Shown piece after piece: positions 28,763 to 39,141 of a DNA stretch of 64,000 nt. Under the pieces are notes generated by a model. It was given only the letters and a program-made list of their open reading frames with translations. It was not told the DNA's origin and did not search any database. Source of the stretch: Shewanella nanhaiensis (GTDB taxonomy: Bacteria > Pseudomonadota > Gammaproteobacteria > Enterobacterales > Shewanellaceae); the NCBI RefSeq assembly GCF_019457885.1, contig NZ_JAHZST010000002.1, positions 186,001-250,000 on the forward strand, written 5' to 3'. The translations under genes were made by a program, and so were the position numbers. Position 1 is the first letter of the stretch. Each line of letters opens with the position of its first letter.

Positions 28763-30088
28763 TTACTTTTTCTCTAAACGCTTTTTAAGGTTAAGTGCTG
28801 CATCAGCCGCCAATAAACGCATAAACTCAGAGCCATTGCTCTGCTCACCCTGTCCGCCACCTATCATGATCTCAGGCACCAAACGGCTATTGCCTAAACT
28901 GTTAAACAGCGCAGTCTGAATTTTTATCTCAGCCTTTAATGTTTCATCGAACACATATTTAGGATCCAGTGCTGCCGACTTAGCACGTTGACGCGCTTCA
29001 GCAAGTACATCCATCCCCATAGCTTCTAGACGCTGCTGCTTAAGGATCTCTGCTTGCTCTAACGCCAACTGCGCCTTTACTTCAACACGCTGCTGTGCCG
29101 AGATAATCGCATTGGCCTTAACCCTTTCAGCATCGATCTGCTCCTTAATCTTTAGCTTTTCAGATTCAGCTCTCTGTTTAGCGATAGCCTGCTCACCCAG
29201 CGCCACTTCGGTGCGTGCTTGCTGCTCAGCCTTCTTCAGGTTTTGTCTCGCCAGCGCTTCATCTGCCGCAGCCTGCTTTTGTGCCTCAAGTCTAGAGTTC
29301 ACTTTACTCTCGTAGTCGATATCGATAATACTCGCATCAACGACTGTGATCCCATAAGCCCCTAAGATCGGTGCATTACGTAGCTTCTTGCCGTTGCTGC
29401 CCTCTTTTATCTTGATCGTGACACGCTGCTGCTTACTTAGATTACTCAGCTCCTCAGATTTCTCATTGCTACTGGTACCAAATATCTGCTCAGTAACAAA
29501 AATACCGTTCACTAGCTGATCTGAGAAATCTTGACTTAGTTGACCATTACCACCAGAGTAGTGCTGCTCAACCGACATCATTCTGGCAGATGCTTTTACG
29601 TTCTCTGTAGTTGCACGCAGTAGCAGGTTCGAGACTAATGTTTCTTGTGAACCAAACTCCTCATGAATTTTAAGCAGGCCTCTTAACTGCCCCGACTCAG
29701 TAGCAGGCACATTACCTGGCAGCCTAAAACGAGCCACCCCTCTTGCATCACCAGTAGTTGTATCAAGAAAGCGGATAGGGATTAATGGCACCAAGGCACT
29801 CGCCTTAGCCGCACTATCGCCAGTGAAGTTAATCGAGATCACCTTGTTATAAGCAGAAACAGTACCAAAGGCTTTAAAATAGGGGCCCGCCTGATTAATC
29901 ACAGTGAGATTACCGGTAAACGCCGATTGATGAACCAGTCGTTCATCGGCTTCATTCCAAGCGATCATCTGCGAAATTAAGGTTGCAATCACGATTAATA
30001 CAGTGAGAAATGCCGAAATTAAGATGATATTACGACGGCCAATTCGGCTTACTAAACTTCCTTTAGTCTCTTGCACTTGACTCTCCAT
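28763..30088 (-). CDS. SPFH/Band-7 domain membrane protein
   Basis: 441 residues: one N-terminal membrane helix (about 20-45), an SPFH domain (about 60-255) with the usual ITVVDASIIDIDYESKV ending, then a long charged Ala/Glu/Gln/Lys coiled coil (about 260-360) and a short globular end. SPFH proteins such as flotillin, HflK/C and QmcA assemble large membrane rings that organise lipids or proteases; this one is not clearly HflK, HflC or QmcA. It overlaps the upstream 118-residue gene by 26 bases, so the two are an obligate transcription unit. Confidence 0.78.
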   Translation of the reverse strand: MESQVQETKGSLVSRIGRRNIILISAFLTVLIVIATLISQMIAWNEADERLVHQSAFTGNLTVINQAGPYFKAFGTVSAYNKVISINFTGDSAAKASALVPLIPIRFLDTTTGDARGVARFRLPGNVPATESGQLRGLLKIHEEFGSQETLVSNLLLRATTENVKASARMMSVEQHYSGGNGQLSQDFSDQLVNGIFVTEQIFGTSSNEKSEELSNLSKQQRVTIKIKEGSNGKKLRNAPILGAYGITVVDASIIDIDYESKVNSRLEAQKQAAADEALARQNLKKAEQQARTEVALGEQAIAKQRAESEKLKIKEQIDAERVKANAIISAQQRVEVKAQLALEQAEILKQQRLEAMGMDVLAEARQRAKSAALDPKYVFDETLKAEIKIQTALFNSLGNSRLVPEIMIGGGQGEQSNGSEFMRLLAADAALNLKKRLEKK

Positions 30089-30419
30089 GTGTACTGCTCT
30101 CCATGTTTAATTTCTTTTTGACAAAATAGATGATCTCTTCCTCGCTCAAATGAGTACAGAAACTGCCGGACCTGTGTAGGTCGATAAAGGTCGCCAGTAT
30201 GTCCTCTTTACTTTGTGCTGTTTTCTCTTCATTTTCTTGATGTTGATTCTTCTCGGTAAGTTGCGTGATTAACTCATCAACAACCGTGTCTTCATCAAAT
30301 AACACATTATACTCTTTCGCCCTCTTTACCCGACCGCTATGCATATTGCGGTAGATAACATAAAGCGCGGCGCACAAGATAATAATGAGTACACTTAACC
30401 CTGTAATATAAAAAAACAT
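30063..30419 (-). CDS. Small N-terminally anchored membrane protein, partner of the SPFH gene
   Basis: 118 residues. One membrane helix at the very N-terminus (about 4-24) is followed by a basic patch (RVKRAKEYN) and a charged cytoplasmic domain, with a C-terminal segment LSEEEIIYFVKKKLN. No family was recognised. Its 3' end contains the ATG of the SPFH gene (26-base overlap), and a short sequence ATGGAGAG occurs twice there, so translation is probably coupled. A role as a subunit or regulator of the SPFH assembly is inferred from gene order alone. Confidence 0.7.
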   Translation of the reverse strand: MFFYITGLSVLIIILCAALYVIYRNMHSGRVKRAKEYNVLFDEDTVVDELITQLTEKNQHQENEEKTAQSKEDILATFIDLHRSGSFCTHLSEEEIIYFVKKKLNMESSTHGESSARD

Positions 30420-30650
30420 AATGTCTACTTATGGTGTTTTGAATATTTGGTGTTGCCGAACAGCGCTACATTAACGCACATATGTTACGACAAACACCAT
30501 TTTACAGGTTTAAAATGTAAAAAACAGGTTGTAACTGGTATACCCCACTGATTAACAATGGGAATCAATATCTCCATCAGCCGACTGGAGTTTAAGGGGA
30601 GAGGGTGTTGCCCTATCTAACAAATTTAATGACTTGTCAGATAACAAGTT

Positions 30651-31694
30651 TCAAGTATCTTTTAACTGAGTTGGTATTGATTTGTATAGTTCTCCGCATT
30701 CTGCTCTAGCAAACCACAATAAAGAATCTAGAAAATCACTATTGTACGGCTCAAAATTGCCATCAAGTCCAGCCAGAGGCGTATTCATTATTTTGTGATC
30801 AATCTGCAGGTTATTTAGCCCTCGCTCTTCTCTTAATTTAAAAATACTCAAAATCTCGACAGGTAAGTAGTACTCTAAAGATAAATTCGAAAAGTCGTAG
30901 TACCTATTGTTATTGAAACTATCCTGTCGGCATTGATGAGTATGCCTATCACATAAATCGATAATACTTTCAGTCAATTGAAAGGCATCATCCGACTTCC
31001 AATTGTCAATAATTTCGTTAAAAATTGGAACGTCATAGGCACACTTAATTTCTTTTTCTAACTGAATATCCGAAATTTCATCATGAGAGTTAAGTAGTCT
31101 GATTAGAAAATGCTGTGTCCTCCTCCTGCCAAAATGATCATATCCATCATTGACCATATCATGCTCTAAAGAGAAACTAATTTTGTCTCTTAGCTCTCTG
31201 GCATATTCTAACCAGCCAAGAGCTATACATATTCCCAATGTAACTCCCGAACTTCTTAAATGGGATACTGGTTTTTGTTTTCGCTTGCCCTTAAGGAATT
31301 GCTCAAGCACCAATTTGTGCTCAATCAATTCCATTCTTAAAGCCCAATAATCATATGTTGCCGCTTCACGAAAAACCTCTTGCCACGTAGCATCACCTTT
31401 AAAGCACATTAGATAGGAATCAATAAACCTTTTAGTAGAATAAGAGCTTAAATCTCCTGCCATAGACAACCATGTATATGGCTTAGGCTCGTATTTTAAA
31501 CCAAGCTTCTTACACATATCTTCATCAGCATGACTAAAAGTAAATCGCTCACCACTAGCGCATTTATCTAACCTCAACTTTTCTTCTGAGTAATCAACAT
31601 GCCAGTTTTCCAAATTCTTAGTGTAAGTAGGTAACTTTGGGAATCGTTTATAGATCCCTGTAATGTCTTGTTTCAGTTCATTGGGTTTATACAT
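30651..31694 (-). CDS. Hypothetical protein, AT-rich orphan, possibly immunity-like
   Basis: 347 residues, cytosolic by composition (no signal peptide or membrane helix), helical, with many aromatic and charged residues. No family was recognised. Parts such as LGICIALGWLEYARELRDKI, RTQHFLIRLL and YYLPVEILSIFKLREERGL remind me of large helical immunity proteins (DUF1910/1911 class) of polymorphic-toxin systems, but no diagnostic motif can be cited. In three 60-base rows I counted 19, 19 and 21 G+C, against 27 in a row from the neighbouring rnr gene. No toxin gene is adjacent. GAGAG precedes the ATG. Confidence 0.6.
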   Translation of the reverse strand: MYKPNELKQDITGIYKRFPKLPTYTKNLENWHVDYSEEKLRLDKCASGERFTFSHADEDMCKKLGLKYEPKPYTWLSMAGDLSSYSTKRFIDSYLMCFKGDATWQEVFREAATYDYWALRMELIEHKLVLEQFLKGKRKQKPVSHLRSSGVTLGICIALGWLEYARELRDKISFSLEHDMVNDGYDHFGRRRTQHFLIRLLNSHDEISDIQLEKEIKCAYDVPIFNEIIDNWKSDDAFQLTESIIDLCDRHTHQCRQDSFNNNRYYDFSNLSLEYYLPVEILSIFKLREERGLNNLQIDHKIMNTPLAGLDGNFEPYNSDFLDSLLWFARAECGELYKSIPTQLKDT

Positions 31695-31903
31695 TTAACT
31701 CTCGCGATAAATATAGCTAATAGGAGTAGGCTGAATTCAAAATAAGAACACTTGCAATAAAAACAAGCAGCCAGTTTTCTATCACTCTAAGATAACAGTA
31801 AAATCAATGAACATCGCTGAGCTAAAATTAAAAAATAACACAGAGGTCATAGCGTTTTAGCTAATGGTAAAATCGAAGAGGTAACCTTCTTGGAAATCAG
31901 CCA

Positions 31904-31993
31904 GTGTAGATACAGCTACGAGCTTCGATTTCAGGGATGAAATCGCAGAGCGTATAGGGATATATTCACAGCGGCTCGCTGAAGTGTCTACAC
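31904..31993. repeat. REP/MITE-like palindromic repeat
   Basis: A 90-base structured unit bounded by GTGTAGATAC and GTGTCTACAC (inverted, 9 of 10 pairing), enclosing two perfect hairpins: GATTTCA-GGGA-TGAAATC (31927-31944) and CAGCG-GCT-CGCTG (31969-31981). Its wording resembles dispersed repeats I associate with Shewanella. It occupies part of the 473-base gap between the orphan gene and rlmB; the rest of that gap shows no gene. Confidence 0.6.
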
Positions 31994-32070
31994 ATTAGCA
32001 CGCTGCAGGCGATTAATACCAATATGGGTACGGCATCCAATCCACCATCAAGTAACTAATAACCAGACAC

Positions 32071-32105
32071 AAAAATGCCGATGAGGACTACTCCACATCG
32101 GCATT
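32071..32105 (-). terminator. Terminator of rnr-rlmB
   Basis: Perfect ten-base stem AATGCCGATG / CATCGGCATT, 12-base loop, followed on the minus strand by TTTTTGT. It lies about 65 bases beyond the rlmB stop. Confidence 0.75.
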
Positions 32106-32167
32106 CAATAACGCAGACTAATACTTAACGGGACAGCCAGAGAAAATTAACCTAGTCGAATTCGCGA

Positions 32168-32905
32168 CTATAGACGCTGGCGTACAGCCTCAAACAAACA
32201 GATACCGGTTGCAACCGAAACGTTCAAGCTTGAAACGGAGCCAGCCATAGGGATAGAGGCAATCGAGTCGCAACTCTCACGTGTTAAGCGGCGTAGACCT
32301 TTATCTTCTGCACCCATGGCAATCGCCAGTGGGCCTTTAAGATCTGTCTTGTATAGGTCGCTATCGGCTTCACCAGCGGCACCCACTATCCACACACCTT
32401 TCTCTTGTAGACTCTTCATGGTGCGCGCTAGGTTCGTCACCTGAAACAGGGGCACCACTTCTGCAGCGCCACAGGCAACTTTACTCACTGTTGGTGTTAA
32501 GCCTACTGAGTTATCACGTGGCACGATAACACCGTGCACACCCGCGGCATCGGCATTACGTAGGCATGCGCCTAAGTTATGTGGGTCTGTCACGCCATCA
32601 AGAATCAAAAAGAACGGCGTTTCTGTTTTCTCAACTAATGAAAGTAGATCGTTGTCATTAAGTTGTTTCACCGCTTTTACACGGGCTAAAACCCCTTGGT
32701 GTTGACCACTGTCTGACTTGTCATCCAATACTTTACGTGCGGCTTTTTGTACGGAAATACCATACTCGGCAGCCATCTGAAGAAGTGATGCCAGGCGTTG
32801 ATCATCACGACCTGCCTGCACCCACATCTCGATAACTCTTTCAGGGCTATGCTTTAGTACCGCTTCAACAGCGTGGATCCCGAAGGTGATATCTTGTTTT
32901 TTCAT
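32168..32905 (-). CDS. rlmB: 23S rRNA (guanosine-2'-O)-methyltransferase
   Basis: SPOUT-fold, SAM-dependent enzyme that methylates the 2'-O of G2251 in 23S rRNA. 245 residues with an N-terminal substrate-binding domain ([16 protein letters not shown]) and a knotted C-terminal domain carrying the SpoU motifs [29 protein letters not shown] and [14 protein letters not shown]. It follows rnr by 17 bases, the rnr-rlmB order of enterics. Confidence 0.95.
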   Translation of the reverse strand: MKKQDITFGIHAVEAVLKHSPERVIEMWVQAGRDDQRLASLLQMAAEYGISVQKAARKVLDDKSDSGQHQGVLARVKAVKQLNDNDLLSLVEKTETPFFLILDGVTDPHNLGACLRNADAAGVHGVIVPRDNSVGLTPTVSKVACGAAEVVPLFQVTNLARTMKSLQEKGVWIVGAAGEADSDLYKTDLKGPLAIAMGAEDKGLRRLTRESCDSIASIPMAGSVSSLNVSVATGICLFEAVRQRL

Positions 32906-32922
32906 CTAATACTGTCTCTACT

Positions 32923-35403
32923 CTACGACTTACTGACTTTAGCTTTGCGCTTAGCCGAACTTTTCTTTGCTGAAGACTTTTTCGCCTTCGACTTCTTCGC
33001 TGCTGACTTTGCTTTACCTGCAGAGCTCTTGGCTCCACCGCTTTTATCTGTTTTAAAGCTCTTTTCGCCAGTGGCTTTAGCTACACCAGACTTTGAGCGT
33101 GAACCGCGACGTTTAGGCTTGTCACTCTTATCCGCCTTGGCGAGCTTTGCTCCCTCGGCATTGACGCGCTCTCTCGCAGTCATCGGCTTTTTACCACGAC
33201 TTGGGCGTTTTGATCTGCCCTCTTCGCCCGCCATCATCAGATCAATTTGACGATCATCAAGATTAACGCCTGCGACCTTAACCGTGACAGAATCGCCCAG
33301 TTGATAGGTTTGACCTGAAGCTTCGCCCACAAGACGCTGACGCATATTATCATATTGATAGTAGTCACTTCCTAGACTTGAGATATGCACTAAGCCATCG
33401 ATAAACAGCTTATCGAGACGAACGAACATGCCAAAGTGAGTCACGGAAGCGATGACAGCTTCAAACGTATCACCAACATGATCGCGCATAAACTCACACT
33501 TAAGCCAGTCACTAACGTCACGAGTCGCTTCATCGGCGCGGCGCTCAGTGGTTGAGCACTCTTCGCCTAACAGATCCAACTCCTCAATCTGATAGTTGTA
33601 ACCACCATCTGGCGTCCACTTCTCTCTGGCTTCTCCACGCTCTTTCGCCAGCAAGTAACGGATCACTCGGTGTAAAATAAGATCCGGGTAACGGCGAATA
33701 GGTGAAGTAAAGTGAGAGTATGCTTCAAGTGCTAAACCAAAATGCCCTTCATTATCTGGGGTATAGGTCGCCTGCTTCATAGAGCGAAGCAGCATGATCT
33801 GAATAAGCTCAGCATCGGGCCTGTCAGCAACCTGTTCCATAATCGCTTGATAGTCTTTAGGGCTTGGCTCTAAGCCTCCCTCCATCGTCAAACCACGCTC
33901 TTTAAGGAAATCCTTGAAGTTAGTTAGCTTCTGCTCAGAAGGCGATTCATGTACACGGTAAAGCACTTCGCCTTTATGCTTCTTAACAAACTTCGCCGAG
34001 GCAACGTTAGCCAAGATCATGCACTCTTCGATGATCTTGTGGGCTTGGTTACGGTTACTCGGTACTATGCTGTCGATCTTACGATCTGCATTAAAGACAA
34101 ACTTGGTCTCAGTCGTTTCAAATGCGATAGCACCACGCTCAGCGCGGGTCTCATCTAAGGTTAAGTACAGAGATTGCAAGGTCTGCAGATGCGGGAAGAT
34201 AGGCTTAAGCTTGTCACTGACCTCTCCTCCCTCAAGCATATCGGCAACTTGAGTGTAAGTAAGGCGTGCATGTGAGTGCATCAGTGCTGGATAAAACTTA
34301 TAACCTGACAGTTTACCCGCTGCAGAGATAGTCATCTCGGCCACCATACAGAGACGATCAACTTGTGGCATTAATGAACATAGTCCATTAGAGATCTTCT
34401 CCGGCAGCATAGGGATCACTTGCGATGGGAAGTAGACAGAGTTACCACGACTACGCGCTTCTCTATCCAGTGCAGATTCGGTGCGAACGTAATGGCTCAC
34501 ATCGGCAATCGCGACCCATAAACGCCAGCCGCCACTCTTTTTCTTCTCTGCATAAACCGCATCATCGAAATCTCGAGCGTCTTCACCATCTATGGTAACT
34601 AAAGGTAGTTGACGAAGATCGACACGACCTTTTTTGTCATCTTCAGTCACTTCATCGGGAATAGCACGCAGCTTCTTCTCAATCAGGCCAGACCATTTAT
34701 GGGGAAGATCGTAGTTACGCAGCGCGATCTCAATCTCCATGCCTGGTGCCATCTGCTGTCCAAGCACTTCTGTCACCTTACCGGCCGCTTTTACGTAGCG
34801 TCCAGGACGGCGAGTCAGCTCAAGTACAACAATATCTCCCTGACGGGCACCAAGACGGTCCTCATCGGGAATTAATATCTCTTGAGTTATGCGCTTATCA
34901 TCGGCAATAACAAATGCCATACCTGAATCCATATGGAAACGGCCCACTAAGGCAGCGGCTCTTTGCTGAACCAAACGCACGATTCTGGCTTCACGACGTC
35001 CTTTGCGATCGACACCGGCTTTCTGAGCCAATACCTTATCGCCATGGAAATACATCAGCATGTCACGGTTGTTAATAAAGAGGTCATCGCCACCCTCTTC
35101 TAGCTTGAGGAAGCCAAAACCATCTTTGTGCCCTATGATGGTTCCTGTTAACAGATCCATTCTTTCTGGCAGGCCATAAGCTTGGCCACGGGTAAAGACA
35201 AGCTCACCGTCACGCTCCATTGCACGAAGTCGACGTCTTAAGGCTTCAATGTGTTCTTCACTTTCAAGCTTAAGTGCTGCGGCAATGCGTTCACGGTTAA
35301 GGGGTGATTTTTCAGAGCGCAGGTAATCTAAAATGTACTCGCGGCTAGGAATTGGGTTTTCGTAATTTTCTTGTTCACGCTTTAAATGCGGATCTTTGAT
35401 CAT
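32923..35403 (-). CDS. rnr: Ribonuclease R
   Basis: 3'-5' processive exoribonuclease of the RNB family, 826 residues. Layout: N-terminal helix-turn-helix (about 25-85), cold-shock domains, RNB catalytic domain with the metal-binding aspartates in [16 protein letters not shown], then an S1 domain ([21 protein letters not shown]) and a long basic Lys/Ser/Ala tail of about 90 residues ([18 protein letters not shown] at the end). The tail is typical of RNase R and mediates ribosome and tmRNA binding in E. coli. Degrades structured RNA, notably at low temperature. Confidence 0.96.
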   Translation of the reverse strand: MIKDPHLKREQENYENPIPSREYILDYLRSEKSPLNRERIAAALKLESEEHIEALRRRLRAMERDGELVFTRGQAYGLPERMDLLTGTIIGHKDGFGFLKLEEGGDDLFINNRDMLMYFHGDKVLAQKAGVDRKGRREARIVRLVQQRAAALVGRFHMDSGMAFVIADDKRITQEILIPDEDRLGARQGDIVVLELTRRPGRYVKAAGKVTEVLGQQMAPGMEIEIALRNYDLPHKWSGLIEKKLRAIPDEVTEDDKKGRVDLRQLPLVTIDGEDARDFDDAVYAEKKKSGGWRLWVAIADVSHYVRTESALDREARSRGNSVYFPSQVIPMLPEKISNGLCSLMPQVDRLCMVAEMTISAAGKLSGYKFYPALMHSHARLTYTQVADMLEGGEVSDKLKPIFPHLQTLQSLYLTLDETRAERGAIAFETTETKFVFNADRKIDSIVPSNRNQAHKIIEECMILANVASAKFVKKHKGEVLYRVHESPSEQKLTNFKDFLKERGLTMEGGLEPSPKDYQAIMEQVADRPDAELIQIMLLRSMKQATYTPDNEGHFGLALEAYSHFTSPIRRYPDLILHRVIRYLLAKERGEAREKWTPDGGYNYQIEELDLLGEECSTTERRADEATRDVSDWLKCEFMRDHVGDTFEAVIASVTHFGMFVRLDKLFIDGLVHISSLGSDYYQYDNMRQRLVGEASGQTYQLGDSVTVKVAGVNLDDRQIDLMMAGEEGRSKRPSRGKKPMTARERVNAEGAKLAKADKSDKPKRRGSRSKSGVAKATGEKSFKTDKSGGAKSSAGKAKSAAKKSKAKKSSAKKSSAKRKAKVSKS

Positions 35404-35463
35404 TCAATGTCTCAAATTTATGCCCAGAACACTATCTGGGTAATACAAATCAATTTGTATTAT

Positions 35464-36123
35464 TTATCGGGATTTCAGGTGTTGCAGCTTTATCTTAGCA
35501 ACTATGCTCGGTGGTATTTTCTCTTCGAGCACCTTCAATAATTCGTAGGCTTCTTTCTTAGTCGCCTCATCACTAAATACGTCGTTGTACAGCCAGTGGT
35601 ATCCCAGCTCAAAATCTCTGTAGCTGCCATACCCTTCACCAAACAGTCTCACTAACAACATACGGGCGGGGAGATCGCCGCTTGCCGCTGCCGGTAACAC
35701 ATAATGCACGGCGCGCTCTTTATCTTGGAATACAAAGGTACCATGATAATAATATTCAGCAATTCTCACCATCGCCTCGGCACTGCCTTGAGCCACTGAA
35801 TCTCTCAATAGTGCCATCCCTCTAGGAGGGTTTGCTTTTACACAGATGCCATAATTTAACATCTCACCCCAGAGATATTGATAGAGCGGCTGTTTTAGCA
35901 CTTCGGCTCTTGCTTCGATATCCTGGACTAACTGGCAATCATCCCCTTCAACACGGGTCAGATATTGCTTGCTACGAATAAGCTCAATAAGCTGCTCCTG
36001 ACTGTAAATATCTACAGCTTGGGTTTCAGCCTGGCTAGACAAAGGCGCCAGCAGCATCAAGATAATTATCGATGCAGAACGTGGCAAACTTGCTATAAAA
36101 CCTATCGATGCTTTTAAAAACAT
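35464..36123 (-). CDS. Exported Sel1-like repeat protein
   Basis: 219 residues from the ATG preceded by GAGAAAAG; the longer frame adds 17 residues without a ribosome site. A signal peptide (about 1-33, ending SSQA) leads into helical repeats resembling Sel1/TPR: MLLRDSVAQGSAEAMVRIAEYYYHG and YVLPAAASGDLPARMLLVRLFGEGY. Such proteins act as protein-interaction scaffolds; no partner is evident. It lies between rnr and purA in the same direction with its own structured upstream region. Confidence 0.7.
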   Translation of the reverse strand: MFLKASIGFIASLPRSASIIILMLLAPLSSQAETQAVDIYSQEQLIELIRSKQYLTRVEGDDCQLVQDIEARAEVLKQPLYQYLWGEMLNYGICVKANPPRGMALLRDSVAQGSAEAMVRIAEYYYHGTFVFQDKERAVHYVLPAAASGDLPARMLLVRLFGEGYGSYRDFELGYHWLYNDVFSDEATKKEAYELLKVLEEKIPPSIVAKIKLQHLKSR

Positions 36124-36159
36124 GGCTTTTCTCACAAAATATTTATCAGTGTAAGTAGC

Positions 36160-36201
36160 GATGAGACACAACACTCAAGGTGTTAAATGTGTTGTCTCAT
36201 C
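36160..36201. promoter_or_regulatory. Long inverted repeat upstream of the Sel1-like gene
   Basis: GATGAGACACAACAC and GTGTTGTCTCATC form a 13-base stem with a two-base bulge and a 14-base loop. There is no T run, so it is more likely an operator or leader hairpin than a terminator. Confidence 0.4.
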
Positions 36202-36300
36202 CATACTTACTCTTCCTATCCATAATAGCTCATCGGCAATATGGTTTTTTTCTTAAGGCTTGCGATCCCTAAGTGACTTAAAAGTGCACCTCCTTAAAAT

Positions 36301-36323
36301 AAAAAGGCCGCTTAACGCGGCCT
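36301..36323 (-). terminator. Terminator of purA
   Basis: Stem AGGCCGC / GCGGCCT, loop TTAAC, followed on the minus strand by TTTTTATTTT, immediately after the purA stop. Confidence 0.85.
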
Positions 36324-36330
36324 CTATACA

Positions 36331-37659
<1,329 letters not shown>

Positions 37660-37692
37660 TTAGCAGATCTATAGGGGCGGTAGGCAAGCCCT

Positions 37693-37881
37693 TTATGAAA
37701 AAATAATCAACAAAACGACACCTGAGGTAACTAAAGCACCGCCTAATCGTTGCAGAAGTTGCTGATTTTGGTTAGAAATTTCCTTTAAATACGCCTTCCA
37801 TCGATTGGGAAATAAAAATGGTCCAATTCCCTCAATAATGAGCACAATTCCCAACGCAAGCATGATTAGCTGTAGAGACAT
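37693..37881 (-). CDS. DUF2065 family small membrane protein (YjeT-like)
   Basis: 62 residues with two membrane helices (about 3-22 and 44-61) joined by the family segment IEGIGPFLFPNRWKAYLKEIS. Function unknown. In enterics the homologue yjeT sits just before purA, after hflK-hflC; here purA follows but hflKC are not in front, since rpsI lies next upstream. Confidence 0.85.
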   Translation of the reverse strand: MSLQLIMLALGIVLIIEGIGPFLFPNRWKAYLKEISNQNQQLLQRLGGALVTSGVVLLIIFS

Positions 37882-37994
37882 AATTTAGAATTCCGGGTAG
37901 CGTACAGTCATTAAGTTTAGATTAAGAAAACAGCACATTTTGTCTGTAGATATTATACAAAGTATACCGATGACAGCCACAAATTTGAGGCAAT

Positions 37995-38022
37995 AAAAAA
38001 CCCAGCATAAGCTGGGTTTTTT
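37995..38022 (-). terminator. Terminator of rplM-rpsI
   Basis: AAAAAACCCAGC, loop ATAA, GCTGGGTTTTTT: perfect stem with T run after rpsI on the minus strand. Confidence 0.9.
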
Positions 38023-38041
38023 GTATTCTGAAAGCGAAAAA

Positions 38042-38434
38042 TTAACGCTTAGAGAATTGTGGCTTACGACGTGCTTTGCGTAGACCAACTTTCTTACGCT
38101 CAACTTTACGAGCATCACGGGTAACGAAACCAGCGGCACGTAGAGAAGGACGTAGAGACTCATCAAGTTCCATCAACGCACGAGTAATACCGTGACGAAT
38201 AGCACCTGCTTGGCCAGTGTTACCACCACCCTTAACAGTTACAAAGATGTCTAACTTGTCAGTCATTTCAACTAGCTCAAGTGGCTGACGAACAACCATA
38301 CGAGAAGTTTCACGACCAAAATATTGATCTAGAGGAAGTTGGTTAACAACGATGTTACCAGTTCCTACTTTCGCGAATACGCGAGCTGTAGATGTTTTGC
38401 GACGGCCTGTGCCGTAGTACTGAGTTGCAGCCAT
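38042..38434 (-). CDS. rpsI: 30S ribosomal protein S9
   Basis: 130 residues, full match to uS9: [15 protein letters not shown] at the start, the [15 protein letters not shown] loop and the basic C-terminus QFSKR, whose last residues reach the P-site tRNA. It lies 14 bases after rplM. Confidence 0.98.
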   Translation of the reverse strand: MAATQYYGTGRRKTSTARVFAKVGTGNIVVNQLPLDQYFGRETSRMVVRQPLELVEMTDKLDIFVTVKGGGNTGQAGAIRHGITRALMELDESLRPSLRAAGFVTRDARKVERKKVGLRKARRKPQFSKR

Positions 38435-38448
38435 TAGCTTAATCCCGT

Positions 38449-38880
38449 TTAGATATCAAGAACTTGAGGTTGTTGTGCAGCGTGGTTATGTTCTGTACCA
38501 GCGTAAACTTTAAGTTTACGGAACATGGCACGTCCTAAAGGACCTTTAGGTAACATACCCTTAACTGCTTTCTCGATAATCATTTCAGGCTTATGATCTT
38601 GCAGCTTTTCAAAAGTGATTTGCTTAATACCACCGATGAAACCCGAATGCGAGTAGTACACTTTGCCTTTCGCTTTATTACCAGTGACAGCAACTTTCTC
38701 AGCGTTAATAACGATGATGTAATCGCCGGTATCAACATGAGGTGTATACTCTGGCTTATGCTTACCACGTAGACGTGTAGCAATTTCAGTAGCGATACGA
38801 CCTAAAGTTTTACCTTCAGCGTCAACGACAAACCACTCGCGAGTGACTGTCTCTGGTGTAGCAGTAAAAGTAGTCTTCAT
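38449..38880 (-). CDS. rplM: 50S ribosomal protein L13
   Basis: 143 residues, matching uL13 along its whole length ([54 protein letters not shown]). First gene of the conserved rplM-rpsI operon. Its 260-base upstream region has a TATAAT box and a leader hairpin. Confidence 0.98.
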   Translation of the reverse strand: MKTTFTATPETVTREWFVVDAEGKTLGRIATEIATRLRGKHKPEYTPHVDTGDYIIVINAEKVAVTGNKAKGKVYYSHSGFIGGIKQITFEKLQDHKPEMIIEKAVKGMLPKGPLGRAMFRKLKVYAGTEHNHAAQQPQVLDI

Positions 38881-38993
38881 TTACAAAAACCCAATGTTAA
38901 AATTCTGTCTCAAATGTTTTCACCATCATTGGTAAAAAACACAAATAGTGCCATTCCCCGCCCCTTCGAGCAAAGAATTAGGCTTTACAACTT

Positions 38994-39008
38994 CCGTCAT
39001 ATCGACGG
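38994..39008 (-). promoter_or_regulatory. Hairpin in the rplM leader
   Basis: CCGTC-ATATC-GACGG is a perfect five-base stem in the transcribed leader of rplM, about 110 bases before the start codon. It may be part of an L13 autoregulatory structure, but I cannot match it to a described motif. Confidence 0.35.
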
Positions 39009-39029
39009 AGTAACGAGGGCAGGTGGCGG

Positions 39030-39058
39030 ATTATAGACAAAGCTGAGCTAAAAATCAC
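39030..39058 (-). promoter_or_regulatory. Probable rplM promoter
   Basis: A perfect TATAAT (39030-39035 read on the minus strand) with only a weak -35 (GTGATT at 17 bases). It would give a leader of about 140 bases, common for ribosomal-protein operons. Confidence 0.5.
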
Positions 39059-39141
39059 CTAATTTTTACAATCTAGGTAAATTAATTCGTCGCTAATGAC
39101 TCTCTCGCCAATATGGGTGGCTAACAGTCTCTTTTATCCAG

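Noticed and set aside
37885..38166. 93-codon open frame on the minus strand overlapping the 3' end of rpsI
   Set aside because: It shares bases with rpsI in another frame, runs through the rpsI terminator hairpin and has no ribosome site or family likeness.
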